Shown here: piece after piece, positions 41,149-50,430 of the stretch
Layout: each line of letters begins with the position of its first letter
Numbering within the stretch: position 1 is the first letter of the stretch
Origin: Megasphaera sp. UBA1696
GTDB lineage: Bacteria > Bacillota > Negativicutes > Veillonellales > Megasphaeraceae
Assembly: GCA_002319965.1 (NCBI GenBank)
Contig: DCJQ01000035.1
Location: 13,104 to 77,103 of the forward strand
DNA: 64,000 nt
Reading direction: 5' to 3'
Position numbers and translations under genes: made by a program
The notes under the pieces: model-generated
What the model was told of the DNA's origin: nothing
Databases searched by the model: none
What the model saw: the letters and a program-made list of their open reading frames with translations, nothing else

Positions 41149-43567
41149 TGAAATACTCCATGGAGGATATGGTCCCACCGCTGCACCTTATCGTCATCAT
41201 CAAACCAGTATTCTGAAAGCATGGGCAGAATATCATAATCTACAACGGCCCGCATCCATCGTTCGGTACAAGTATCCTTCCCCCTGCCGCAGAAATAACT
41301 GTGTCCGATGCAGAAACCCTTTCCAAGAGACGGATCTCGCCGGATTTCTTCATTCAATTCGACTATCTTAGAAATCAATGCGTTAAATCTTTCATTCTCC
41401 AAGTTGTCCTTATAGTCACTGAATCCCCGCGTCTCAAACCCCGGCTCAAGTTCAAAGAAGCTGAACCGCCGCCGCAGGGCATAATCAATCATCGCCAGGC
41501 TTCGATCCGCCGTATTCATCATGCCGATGAGGTACAGATTCTCCGGCACGGTAAAGGCCATCCCATTGTAAGCAAGGGTTGCTTTCTTACCTCGGTAATC
41601 ACTTTCAATGAGCATTAACAATTCTCCAAAGATTCTACTCAGGTTGCCGCGATTGATTTCATCAATGATAAAGAAGAATTTTTTATCCGGTTGATTCGCG
41701 GCTTTTTGGCAGAACCGGTAAAACACACCGGGCTTCAGGCTAAAACCACCGGACTCATTCGGCTTATACCCCATCATGAAATCTTCGTAGGAATAATTCT
41801 GATGGAATTGAATGAATTCAATTTGACGGTCGTTTTTTTCTCCCATCAAGGAATATGCCAGTCGGTTAGCACAGAATGTCTTTCCCACACCAGGAGCTCC
41901 TTGCAGGATAATGTTTTTCTTATTAAGCAGCACATCAACTAAACAATCATATTGTGACTCAGACAGATAGACTTCCGACAGAAAGTCCTTCTTGGTGTAA
42001 GAAGGACTGGACACACCCATTTTCAGCGGATTCTCTTCGCGAATCATGTCCAGGATGAACTCATACTCATCCTGGGTCAACTTAAAAAAGCTGCCGTTCG
42101 GATTTCGGAAAAATTCCATATCCTTTAGTTCCGGACAGGCCTTGAGTGTCTGGTAGTCGATAGGAGATGACAAGCCTTCCGTCTTTTCAAAAAATATCTT
42201 CTTTCCATCATTTTCTTCTTTAACCCGGACAAGGGCAACAATCTGCTTTACCGGGTTAGCTTCATATCCGATGACGAGATCGCCGGCCTTGGCATCGATA
42301 AAATTCTGGAAAATTCTTCGCTTATGCCCGTTTTCGTTATATAGTGTATAGGCCTCCACTTCGCCGACTGAGAGTTCAGAAAAACTCCAGATTTTTGGAT
42401 TGGCATTCATCCACCAGTAGGAAGGTTCAGCCTTTTCGTCATCAGACGCTGCGAAGAGATCGACGCCGCTCAAATCAATTTGATCAAGTGCCTTAGAAAG
42501 CGGGTCCCGAAGTTTCCAGATATACTCACTTTCGCCTGCTTGGATGCATATTTTCCGACATACAGGATGGGCCACCATTTGGAATCCCTGGAATCACGAT
42601 CCGGTGGGAGCACACAGCCGGTCTTTTCTGAAACCCGTCTTGCCAAGGCAGATGAATTAGCATTATAGAAATTCTTTGATTCTCCGTATTTGGCGGAAAG
42701 CTGTGTACAGCTCACTTCTCCGCCATAATCTTTGATCCGCTTCATGATTTGGAGACAATGTTCATTAAAAACGGTCTTATCCTGCAAGAGAGTAACCCAG
42801 TCCTGTGCCGTCAATCCCGGATCATATGCTGAGGCTTTAGGCCACCACCCATCATTTTCATTCCTATCGTCGTTCGGCCTATCGTCTTTGAAATAGTCCC
42901 GGCTGATATAGAAGCTGACATCGAAGGTCAGCGTTTTCAGCTCCGGATCCGGATAGCAGGTGTCGGTAAGATGACTTCGAAAAAGATCCACCAACTCCGT
43001 GTCCAGCTTCAGTTCCTCACAGATTTCATCATAGATTTTGTAAAAATATTGAAGGTTATCCCTATAGGCCCCTTTCTTAAACCGATAATCACAGTGTAAG
43101 ACATCAGCTACTTTTTTTACCTCACTGAGCTTATAAATATAGTATGTATCGGGATACCTCAGCCAAAGGTAGGTTGTTATGGAATTTTCATTTTGATAGT
43201 GCTGTTTAGCTCCGTTGCCGTATGTATCGAGAAGATCAGAAGACTGCTTCTTAAAGGCAGCAATGCGCTCATAGACGTCCTTACCCTCATCAAAGAGGTC
43301 CCTATACATGGCGCGGACTTCCTCGGGAGCATGCTTGGCAAATCCGGTAATCATACCTTTGGGAAAGTTATTCCTAGAAGTGAGCAGATTATCGGTCTCG
43401 GCCAGGGATTTTTCCAGCATGGCGGCAAAATCAACCGCATCCGCATCCCAGTTGTCTTGAAAACATTTGACGGCTTCCCATTTGTATTTTTCCCTCTCCC
43501 AGCGTTTAGGCAAGAAATCTTTCTTATATTGAACCAGAACGTCCGCTAACTTAGATTTATCGAACAT
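41145..43567 (-). pseudogene. mcrB: McrB-like AAA+ GTPase with EVE domain, split by a frameshift
   Basis: Two overlapping frames read as one protein of ~800 residues. The first (42470-43567) ends ...SKWWPILYVGKYASKQA and then runs into an unrelated tail. The second, within 41145-42578, resumes with GESEYIWKLRDPLSKALD. A one-base deletion near 42530-42540 explains the break. The second part has an EVE/PUA-like module (YWWMNANPKIWSFSEL, KRRIFQNF, DLVIGYEANPVKQIVALV), known to read modified bases, and an McrB GTPase with Walker A GAPGVGKT, Walker B FFIIDEINRGN and signature MMNTADRS. The N-terminal 350 residues are an unrecognised domain. If internal initiation at 42578 works, an EVE-AAA+ protein could still be made, but no ribosome site is visible there. 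Confidence 0.8.
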
Positions 43568-43637
43568 CGGCTATACCTCCTTTAGTCATCACACAGGCTC
43601 ATATATTTCTCGTAAAATGGCGAACGGCATTCAGTTT

Positions 43638-43760
43638 TCATGGAGCTGTCCCCTTACCGTACCACCATTTCGTTGTCACAGAATTTACTTCAGACGCTTC
43701 GGGCTTATCACTCCCTGTAACTACTCGAAAATAATGTTTCATTCGACAGTCTGACTTCAT
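43638..43760 (-). CDS. Small ORF of unknown origin (possible gene remnant)
   Basis: A 40-codon frame reading MKSDCRMKHYFRVVTG and ending VTTKWWYGKGTAP. It starts just downstream of a terminator, has no good ribosome site (only GTGG) and no recognised family. Its composition looks protein-like, so it may be a C-terminal remnant of a lost gene or a short peptide. The surrounding stretch 43568-43891 otherwise holds only the mcrB upstream region and the terminator. Confidence 0.25.
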   Translation of the reverse strand: MKSDCRMKHYFRVVTGSDKPEASEVNSVTTKWWYGKGTAP

Positions 43761-43767
43761 TTTACCA

Positions 43768-43826
43768 CAAAAAATCGGCCTCCCAGCGTCAGATCTTTTT
43801 AAGTCTAACTTTAGGAGGCCGTTTCA
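43768..43826 (-). terminator. Terminator of the pyrF-pyrE-TSUP operon
   Basis: A long imperfect minus-strand hairpin (GGCCTCC arm near 43820 with GGGAGGCC near 43783) followed by GATTTTTTG. Confidence 0.75.
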
Positions 43827-43891
43827 TAGCCGGTTATTATTTCTCATATACACCTAGAGCATCGTGTATCAAAGAAACCTTGTCTTTTCAT

Positions 43892-44827
43892 TTAAAAGCT
43901 AAAAAATCCTGTTTCATCAGCCATGGGAACCATAGGGAATCCGGTAGGAACAGGCTGGACAATCATGAATACCAGGGCCGTCAAGACGGCGATGCCCAAG
44001 GTGAGGTACGAGAAGCTGCCCTTGCTCGAATGTTCATATAAGCCAAACAGGCGAATGCCGACAGCCGTACCGATGGTGGCAAACAAGGCCCCGATTGAAA
44101 AATAGCGGTACATGGCGTAAGAGGCCACCAGCGCTATCAACATAGCTCCATTGATGACGATGGGGAAGCATTTAGACAGGACCGATTCAGGATTGCGGCG
44201 CATAGCCGTAAGCCAATCCGTCCCATCGATGCCGCTGAGGCCGGTAAGCAAAGCCGACAGGTAGAGCCACTTGTCCCACCAAGCTGTCCCCTTACGCCGA
44301 TCCCCCATGCGCCACATGATGACAGCATACAGCAAAATGGCAACGCCGCCGACGATATAGTAATAATTTTCCGGAATGAACTGAACCGCAGCCGCGCCTA
44401 TCGTAACTAAGACGCCGGCCGGGATGACCATCTGGACGATCTGCCACTTCGAAGGCCGTGACTTGGGATTCATTTCCCGATAAATCTTAGCAAAGATTTC
44501 CAGCAGGAAAACGAGAATAAAGAAGGCGATACCGACAAAGGGATTCAGTGCTGCCACGCCGACGGTAATCAAGATAGGAATGGCCAGCCGCACGCCGGGG
44601 AAAAAAGCAAAGCTTTTGATCCGCATGACGTGGAGCTGAGAGTAAACCGTAAAGTACGTAAAGACGTTAAACATTAACATAGCCGAGATAGCTTCGACCG
44701 GTTTGGCTCCCATATATAAAAACAGGAGGAGAACACACATGCTCATATTCATTCCCGTAAACCGGGCAAATATGGTCCCCATCAAACCGGCCACAAAAAA
44801 CGGGCCTATGGCCGATAACATTTCCAT
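43892..44827 (-). CDS. TSUP (TauE/SafE)-like membrane transporter
   Basis: A 311-residue protein with 8-9 predicted membrane segments. The first repeat has FFVAGLMGTIFARFTGMNMSM and MLMFNVFTYFTVYSQL; the second has the similar LSALLTGLSGIDGTDWL. This twofold layout and length suit the TSUP family of organic-anion or sulfur-compound permeases, although the usual GGxGGG signature is not seen, so the family call is moderate. It starts 24 nt after pyrE and shares its transcript. The substrate is unknown; context suggests a pyrimidine-pathway acid such as orotate. Confidence 0.6.
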   Translation of the reverse strand: MEMLSAIGPFFVAGLMGTIFARFTGMNMSMCVLLLFLYMGAKPVEAISAMLMFNVFTYFTVYSQLHVMRIKSFAFFPGVRLAIPILITVGVAALNPFVGIAFFILVFLLEIFAKIYREMNPKSRPSKWQIVQMVIPAGVLVTIGAAAVQFIPENYYYIVGGVAILLYAVIMWRMGDRRKGTAWWDKWLYLSALLTGLSGIDGTDWLTAMRRNPESVLSKCFPIVINGAMLIALVASYAMYRYFSIGALFATIGTAVGIRLFGLYEHSSKGSFSYLTLGIAVLTALVFMIVQPVPTGFPMVPMADETGFFSF

Positions 44828-44851
44828 GGATAAAACAACTCCTGACCCAGA

Positions 44852-45439
44852 TTATTTTAAATGATGGCTTCCCCGTTCCGTCATGGGGATACCTTGTTTG
44901 CAAAGGGGGCATTCTTCCGGCTTGTACGTCGGAACTGTCAAGTGCAGCAGTGCCTGTACCTGATCTTTCGGTACACCGAATTCAGCCTTGCCGCCGCTGC
45001 GGTCGACGAGGAGGCCGACACCGACGATGACACCGCCGGCTTTTTTGACGACATCGACGACTTCTTGGACTGAACCGCCGGTGGTTACGATATCTTCTAC
45101 GATGAGGACTCGTTCACCCGGTTCAATATGGAAACCGCGGCGCAGGGTCATGACGCCCTTTTCCCGTTCCGTAAAGATGGCCCGCGTACCAAGGGCTTTG
45201 CCGACTTCATGCGCCAAGAGGATGCCGCCGGTCATGGGCCCCATAACGGTCTGTACGTTCTGGTCCTTAAAGCGTTCAGCCAGTTCCTTACAAAGCTTTT
45301 CCGTATATTCCGGATGCTGGAGGACATTGAATTTTTCGACATACAGCGGGCTGTGCAGTCCCGATGTCAAGAGAAAATGACCTTCCAATACGGCTTTGGT
45401 TTCGACTAATAACTGTCTTACTTCTTCTTCTGTCAACAT
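44852..45439 (-). CDS. pyrE: Orotate phosphoribosyltransferase
   Basis: A 195-residue type I phosphoribosyltransferase converting orotate and PRPP to OMP. The PRPP-binding motif is RVLIVEDIVTTGGSV; the N-terminal part has SGLHSPLYVEKFNVL. The C-terminal cysteines (CPLCKQG) are typical of one Firmicutes subgroup. It starts 6 nt after pyrF. Confidence 0.95.
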   Translation of the reverse strand: MLTEEEVRQLLVETKAVLEGHFLLTSGLHSPLYVEKFNVLQHPEYTEKLCKELAERFKDQNVQTVMGPMTGGILLAHEVGKALGTRAIFTEREKGVMTLRRGFHIEPGERVLIVEDIVTTGGSVQEVVDVVKKAGGVIVGVGLLVDRSGGKAEFGVPKDQVQALLHLTVPTYKPEECPLCKQGIPMTERGSHHLK

Positions 45440-45445
45440 AATGAA

Positions 45446-46159
45446 TTATACCCCCTGAATTTCTGCTAAAATCTTTTCGGCAGCGTCTTTCGGATCATCT
45501 GCTTTGGTAATCGGCCGGCCGATAACTAAATGGGAAGCTCCGTCGCCCAGTGCCTGAGACGGCGTCGTAAAGCGCTTTTGGTCATTGGCAACGGCAAAAG
45601 TCGGCCGAATGCCCGGTGTGACGATGAGAAAGTCCGGACCGTTCATGGCACGGATTTCCTTGGCTTCATACGGCGACGATACGGTACCGTCGATACCGGC
45701 TTCTTTGGCAATTTTCGCCAAGTTTTTTACCGACTCGGCAATGCTGTTTCGACCACCGATTTCGTTCCAAGCGGCTTCATCGATGCTGGTCAATACCGTA
45801 ACTGCCAGCAGACGAGGCCGTTCGATCCCTAATTTTTCCGTTTCATCATGAACGGCTTCGGCTGCCGCTTCCATCATGGCCCGGCCGCCCGTACCGTGAA
45901 GGGTCATGAAGTCGGCGCCAAGTCGGGTCAGGGCACGAATACTCTGACCGACGGTATTGGGAATATCGTGTACTTTCAAATCGAGGAAAACGTGTTTTCC
46001 CTGATCCTTCAAATACCGCACCGCATCGGGTCCGGCGCTGTAAAACAGTTCCATACCGACTTTATAAAAAGAAACACGGTCGCCCAGTGTCTCTACGAGC
46101 TTCTTCAGGTCTTCCAATGAATGGACATCCAAAGCCACAATGATTCTATCATCTGCCAT
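45446..46159 (-). CDS. pyrF: Orotidine 5'-phosphate decarboxylase
   Basis: A 237-residue TIM-barrel enzyme forming UMP. The start IIVALDVHSLEDLKKL and the catalytic FLDLKVHDIPNTV (Lys, Asp, Lys, His, Asp set) are clear; the phosphate site is VTPGIRPTF and VIGRPIT. It leads the pyrF-pyrE-TSUP operon. The pyrK-pyrD genes for dihydroorotate oxidation are not in the window. Confidence 0.96.
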   Translation of the reverse strand: MADDRIIVALDVHSLEDLKKLVETLGDRVSFYKVGMELFYSAGPDAVRYLKDQGKHVFLDLKVHDIPNTVGQSIRALTRLGADFMTLHGTGGRAMMEAAAEAVHDETEKLGIERPRLLAVTVLTSIDEAAWNEIGGRNSIAESVKNLAKIAKEAGIDGTVSSPYEAKEIRAMNGPDFLIVTPGIRPTFAVANDQKRFTTPSQALGDGASHLVIGRPITKADDPKDAAEKILAEIQGV

Positions 46160-46199
46160 GAGCTCTCCTCCTGTATACTTATATAGGCATATCTAGTTA

Positions 46200-46228
46200 A
46201 TTGTGTCATGTTTTACCATACCTGTCAA
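46200..46228 (-). promoter_or_regulatory. pyrF promoter
   Basis: Minus strand TTGACA (46223-46228), 17 bp spacer, CACAAT (46200-46205). No PyrR-binding loop or attenuator fits in the short leader to pyrF. Confidence 0.65.
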
Positions 46229-46238
46229 GGCGAGGCCT

Positions 46239-47168
46239 TCACTTAGAAGCGGCACTGCAGTACCATTCATAGGTGCGGAGAATCCCTTGGGCCAAATCGG
46301 TCTGAGGAGCAAAGTTCAAGGCCGATGCCAAGGCTTGATTACTGAGGACCGACCGCAGGATATCGCCGGGACGCGCAGCCTTATAATCAACGGGAACGGC
46401 ATGGCCCACGGCTTTTTCAAAGCTTTCAATCAGTTCGTTAATGCTGGTTTCGGTTCCGGTCGAGACGTTTAGCGTGTGATAGCCCGTAAGGGGCAGGGCC
46501 CGGACGATAGCCTGAGCGATATCCCCGGCATAGACGAAATCCCGCGTCTGATTGCCGTCGCCATAGACAGTAAGCCCACGATGTTCCGATAAGAGTTTAC
46601 AGAAAATGCTGACGACACCGCCTTCGCCCTTTTCGCCTTGTCGTTCACCATAGACGTTGGCAAAGCGGAAAACCGTAGCATCCAGCCCATACAGCTCATG
46701 ATACACCCGCAGGTAATGCTCCGTCGTCATCTTGGTAATGCCGTAAGGCGACGTCGGCAACAGGCGCGCTTCTTCTTGCAGGGGGATATTCAAGTTATCT
46801 CCATAAACGGCAGCACTCGATGAAAAGAGAATATGAGGCACCTTATACATCCGGCAGCCTTCCAGCACATGGAGGACGCCTTCTAAGTTAACCCGGCAGT
46901 CGACAGTCGGCTGCGCTACAGAAAAAGGAACCATCGTCTGAGCTGCCAAATGGACGACAGCCGAGAAGGAATGATTTCTAAAAACGGTGTCCAGCCTTTC
47001 TTGATCGCAGATATCCCCTTCGATCAGCTCCATCCCGGTCGGCACATGTTCTCGGGACCCGCCGGATAAATTGTCGAAAATGACGACCTTTATATCCGGC
47101 CGCCCCTGCAGCGCTGCCAAGATATGCGATCCAATAAACCCGGCACCGCCAGTAATCAAAATTTCCAC
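46239..47168 (-). CDS. NAD-dependent sugar-nucleotide epimerase (GalE-like)
   Basis: A 309-residue extended SDR. The nucleotide motif ILITGGAGFIGSHI, DNLSGGSREHV, catalytic Ser of SSSAAVYGD and YGITK (Tyr-x3-Lys), and NVYGERQ match UDP-glucose 4-epimerase-like proteins. The start is GTG at 47168, 9 nt after GGAGGG; an upstream alternative start would add an unrelated 17-residue leader. Substrate (UDP-glucose or UDP-N-acetylglucosamine type) is not decided by sequence, but it likely feeds surface polysaccharide synthesis. Confidence 0.85.
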   Translation of the reverse strand: MEILITGGAGFIGSHILAALQGRPDIKVVIFDNLSGGSREHVPTGMELIEGDICDQERLDTVFRNHSFSAVVHLAAQTMVPFSVAQPTVDCRVNLEGVLHVLEGCRMYKVPHILFSSSAAVYGDNLNIPLQEEARLLPTSPYGITKMTTEHYLRVYHELYGLDATVFRFANVYGERQGEKGEGGVVSIFCKLLSEHRGLTVYGDGNQTRDFVYAGDIAQAIVRALPLTGYHTLNVSTGTETSINELIESFEKAVGHAVPVDYKAARPGDILRSVLSNQALASALNFAPQTDLAQGILRTYEWYCSAASK

Positions 47169-47230
47169 GTTGATAGGCCCTCCAGTACGTATTGATAGGA
47201 TAACTCCCGGCACCGTCATGCCGGAAAAAT

Positions 47231-47986
47231 TCAGTCGCCTTGAAGGAGGCGGCGTATTTCATTCAATTTCGCCTCACTGTCCGGATTCTGTGAATGAAAC
47301 CGGAGGAGCTCTGCGAGATCCCCCTGCTCCCAGGCAAGTTTCCGGCTCTCATCATACACGAAATCAAAATAAAAGCAAAGGGTCCCGACATAAAAATCCA
47401 TAAATGTCTTTTTCACCTGAGTCGGAACGAGTCTCTTCTGCCGGGCTTCTTTCATGACGGCCTCTGAAATGGACTGGTTTTCAACGTCTCTGTCATCGAC
47501 CCGCCACACGTTCTGACCTTGCCGCAGTCCATCGGCACAGACTTTGAAGATATCAAGCTTGTCGGCATCGCGGATGAGCTGACAAAAAAGTCGCTGCCGC
47601 GGAGATAAATCATCGGCCAGTCGATATACATTATGCTGGGAAATGGCCGCCTCAATGACAGCGTCCTGATGATCATTCTGCCAAAAATCACGGATATGGC
47701 CATCTTGAAATAAATACCATGCCCCATATTTCGCATGATCCATGGACTGATAATCGATAAACGTATGGTATTCCCGAAGTTGTTCAAACCGCCCGATATC
47801 GTGAAGGACACCGATGAGCCAGGCTAAATCCACGTCTTCCTGCGAAAGGTGTAAGGCCCTTGCCAGTCTTTCACACCAAGCGCTGACTCGTAAGGAATGG
47901 GCTAATTTCAACGTAACCCCTTCATCGACGGCAGCAAAACCTTGGACATACCCTTTAAACTGTGAAATTACGAAATCGCGATTCAT
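47231..47986 (-). CDS. HD-domain phosphohydrolase
   Basis: A 251-residue protein with an HD metal-binding domain (~30-150): His in LAHSLRVSAW, the HD pair in IGVLHDIGRFEQ, and a later His in AISQHNVYRL and DADKLDIF. The C-terminal ~80 residues are a helical region of unknown role. The substrate is unknown; the family includes nucleotide and cyclic-nucleotide phosphohydrolases. The start at 47986 removes a 33-residue upstream frame that overlaps the Nudix gene. Confidence 0.75.
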   Translation of the reverse strand: MNRDFVISQFKGYVQGFAAVDEGVTLKLAHSLRVSAWCERLARALHLSQEDVDLAWLIGVLHDIGRFEQLREYHTFIDYQSMDHAKYGAWYLFQDGHIRDFWQNDHQDAVIEAAISQHNVYRLADDLSPRQRLFCQLIRDADKLDIFKVCADGLRQGQNVWRVDDRDVENQSISEAVMKEARQKRLVPTQVKKTFMDFYVGTLCFYFDFVYDESRKLAWEQGDLAELLRFHSQNPDSEAKLNEIRRLLQGD

Positions 47987-48014
47987 TTCGGTCTGCCGCC
48001 TTTCCGCAAAAAAA

Positions 48015-48503
48015 CTAATCTTCAAGCCGCTGCGGATGAAAAGGCTGAAGACGCATCTCTTGAACGGTTTCTCCATCGGCAGCAAAGGTAATGATGCCTT
48101 TCACGCAATCTTCTTTTAATACCATGGGAACCCAGGTCCGGTCGCCTTTCCACATCTCGTCATAAGGAAAGTCATCGGGTGCAAACCACCGGGGCTCCAT
48201 TTCTTCGCTCTCACAGACCGCCCCCTGCCAGTAGCGCAGGATGTAGACGTAGCCGATATGATCCAGTTCAGGTGCGGCACTAAAATGGAAGTCCAGGAAG
48301 CCGACCAATTCAAAATCTCCTTCGTCGGCCATTAAACCCGTTTCTTCTCGAAGTTCTCTTACAGCGCACTGCAAAAAAGTTTCTCCGTCTTCTATTTTAC
48401 CGCCGAAGCCGTTCCACTTGCGGACGCCAAAGCCGCGTTTCTTTCGGCCTAACAAAACTTTCCCGTCCGGCCGAACGGGAAAGCAAAGTGTCGTTGGACG
48501 CAT
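48015..48503 (-). CDS. Nudix hydrolase, 8-oxo-dGTPase (MTH1-like)
   Basis: A 162-residue Nudix protein. The Nudix box is complete: GGKIEDGETFLQCAVRELRE followed by ETGL. The N-terminal FPVRPDGKVLLGRKKRGFGVRKWNGFG and the later PRWFAPDDFPYDEMW are characteristic of MTH1-type proteins, which hydrolyse oxidised purine nucleoside triphosphates. It starts 5 nt after the DUF3783 gene. Confidence 0.88.
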   Translation of the reverse strand: MRPTTLCFPVRPDGKVLLGRKKRGFGVRKWNGFGGKIEDGETFLQCAVRELREETGLMADEGDFELVGFLDFHFSAAPELDHIGYVYILRYWQGAVCESEEMEPRWFAPDDFPYDEMWKGDRTWVPMVLKEDCVKGIITFAADGETVQEMRLQPFHPQRLED

Positions 48504-48508
48504 CGTCC

Positions 48509-48943
48509 TTACCTCTTTTTATGGAAATATTCGTGTTCTTTCGAAAGCTCCTGTAAAATCGTTTCGATGGTCCAGGAAATGTTATTTGGGGTCAGCATAG
48601 CCTTTAAGGGTACGTTTTTCAAACGGCCTCGGCGAATGCTGTCCAAGAGGAGATTGACGACTTTATTGTCGAAACCACAAAGAATGAGGGCTTCTTTTGT
48701 AACCGGCGGCAGATTTTCATCTTCATTCATCTTTTCATGAACTCTCGCTTCTTCTGTGTCCTGTCTCATCGCAGAGATTTCGGCGATTTCTTCGTCGGTC
48801 AGGCCCAAAACCTTGCCGACGGTTTCGCCCTTTTCTGCATCCGTTACGGCCTTGACCTTCGATTTTGTAAGCAAAGCCAACAGTTTAACTTGTTCCAATC
48901 TTTCCGGGGTGAAATTTACGGCTAACATCATACGATACGGCAT
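48509..48943 (-). CDS. DUF3783 domain protein
   Basis: 144 residues. The C-terminal part LPPVTKEALILCGFDNKVVNLLLDSIRRG and VPLKAMLTPNNISWTI matches DUF3783, a family of unknown function. An acidic middle segment (~65-90) separates it from the N-terminal domain. AAAAGGAG lies before the ATG at 48943. It follows the terminator of the ribosomal cluster and leads the small DUF3783-Nudix unit. Confidence 0.75.
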   Translation of the reverse strand: MPYRMMLAVNFTPERLEQVKLLALLTKSKVKAVTDAEKGETVGKVLGLTDEEIAEISAMRQDTEEARVHEKMNEDENLPPVTKEALILCGFDNKVVNLLLDSIRRGRLKNVPLKAMLTPNNISWTIETILQELSKEHEYFHKKR

Positions 48944-49002
48944 AGTATCACTCCTTTTCCAGAAAATGACGCCCTTTCCGGAACTTCCGGATGAGCATAT
49001 AC

Positions 49003-49032
49003 AAAAAGGAGCTGTCTCAGGACAGCTCCTTC
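49003..49032 (-). terminator. Terminator of the ribosomal protein supercluster
   Basis: Perfect stem AAGGAGCTGTC/GACAGCTCCTT with a short loop, then TTTTTGT on the minus strand, 10-40 nt after rplQ. Confidence 0.92.
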
Positions 49033-49044
49033 TCATTCATACGT

Positions 49045-49383
49045 TTATACTAATTCGATGATTACCATCGGAGCAGCATCGCCCTGACGAACGCCAGTCT
49101 TGATGATGCGAGTATAACCACCCTGACGATCGGTGTATTTCGGTGCAATTTCGTCAAACAGTTTTTTGACAACATCTTCATCCACCATGTATGCCAAAGC
49201 CTGACGGCGAGCGTGGAGATCGCCGCGTTTTGCGAGGGTCAGCATCTTATCAGCGACTTTGCGAAGTTCTTTTGCCTTTGCTTCCGTCGTTTCAATGCGT
49301 TCATGCTGGAATAAAGAGGTGACAATGCTGCGCAGCAATGCTTTACGTGCGGAGCTGTCTCGTCCCAACTTTCTATAAGCCAT
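49045..49383 (-). CDS. rplQ: 50S ribosomal protein L17
   Basis: 112 residues of normal length. It starts AYRKLGRDSSARKALLRS and has ERIETTEAKAKELR, both diagnostic of bacterial L17. It lies near the peptide exit tunnel of the 50S subunit. It is the last gene of the cluster, 17 nt after rpoA. Confidence 0.97.
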   Translation of the reverse strand: MAYRKLGRDSSARKALLRSIVTSLFQHERIETTEAKAKELRKVADKMLTLAKRGDLHARRQALAYMVDEDVVKKLFDEIAPKYTDRQGGYTRIIKTGVRQGDAAPMVIIELV

Positions 49384-49400
49384 TGTTCATCCTCCTCGAA

Positions 49401-50381
49401 CTATTCTTCATTACTCGATTTTAAGTAGTAGTTGTGCATTTCTAACTTTTCAATAATTTCATCGACAGATTTCTTGCCGAGGTTGCGAATCTTCGACAAG
49501 TCATCTTCCGTCCGTTCGGTGAGATCGCCTATAGTGTAGATATTCGCACGTTTCAGGCAATTCGAAGCACGGACAGACAGGTCAAGAATTTCAATCTTGA
49601 TTTTGCCCTTATCGGGTTCGGTCGATTCTTCCACGGGTTCGCCATCGTCGTCTGTGAAGATAGCTTTTTCATCGTTTACCTTTGCGTCGGTAGCGATGTT
49701 CTGGAAGTAGTTTAAGTAGCTGATCATAATCGATGCAGCCTTAGCAACGGCATTTTCAGTCGTAATGCTGCCATCTGTCGTTACTTCAAGGGTCAACGAA
49801 TCATAGTCCATTTCGTTGCCTACCCGGATATTACCAACGCTGTAGTTCGTACGCACAATGGGAGAGAAGATGGAATCGATGGGAATGACGCCGATCATAT
49901 CCGTTTCTTTCTTGTTCTGCGTGGACGGCACATAGCCTTTACCGCGTTCGATATGGCACTGCATATGGATGTCAGCTTCCGTATCGAGGGTTGCAATATG
50001 GAGATCCGGGTTTAAAATTTCAATGTCTGAGTTTACGTTAAGATCGTTTGCAGTGAATTCACATTCACCAGAGATATCGATAGTGATGTCGACTTCATCT
50101 ACATCATCATCCAGGAAATTAATCCGAACCTGCTTGAGGTTGAGGATGATTTCCGAAACGTCTTCCCGAACACCGGGAATGGTCGAAAATTCATGGAGAA
50201 CACCATCGATTTTAATCGAAGTGATTGCTACGCCATCCAGTGATGCCAGGAGGACACGCCGCAAACTATTACCCAATGTGATTCCGTAACCCCGATCCAG
50301 AGGTTCGCATACGAATTTTCCATAGGTACCGCCGTCGTTGACTTCGACGGTTTTAACTTTAAATTTGTTATCTTCGCTCAT
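49401..50381 (-). CDS. rpoA: RNA polymerase alpha subunit
   Basis: A 326-residue subunit. The N-terminal dimerisation domain has EPLDRGYGITLGNSLRRVLL; the C-terminal domain (~255-320) has LSVRASNCLKRANIYTIGDL, which contacts UP elements and activators. Between them is an acidic linker (~235-255). It follows rpsK directly; rpsD, often found here, is absent. Confidence 0.97.
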   Translation of the reverse strand: MSEDNKFKVKTVEVNDGGTYGKFVCEPLDRGYGITLGNSLRRVLLASLDGVAITSIKIDGVLHEFSTIPGVREDVSEIILNLKQVRINFLDDDVDEVDITIDISGECEFTANDLNVNSDIEILNPDLHIATLDTEADIHMQCHIERGKGYVPSTQNKKETDMIGVIPIDSIFSPIVRTNYSVGNIRVGNEMDYDSLTLEVTTDGSITTENAVAKAASIMISYLNYFQNIATDAKVNDEKAIFTDDDGEPVEESTEPDKGKIKIEILDLSVRASNCLKRANIYTIGDLTERTEDDLSKIRNLGKKSVDEIIEKLEMHNYYLKSSNEE

Positions 50382-50430
50382 CAGGAAAATCCTCCTATTT
50401 CAGAATCAAAACACCTTGGTTAATCATCGA

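Noticed and set aside
43568..43891. Insertion sequence end or mobile element near mcrB
   Set aside because: The stretch has a terminator and a 40-codon frame, but no transposase, terminal repeats or target duplication could be recognised.
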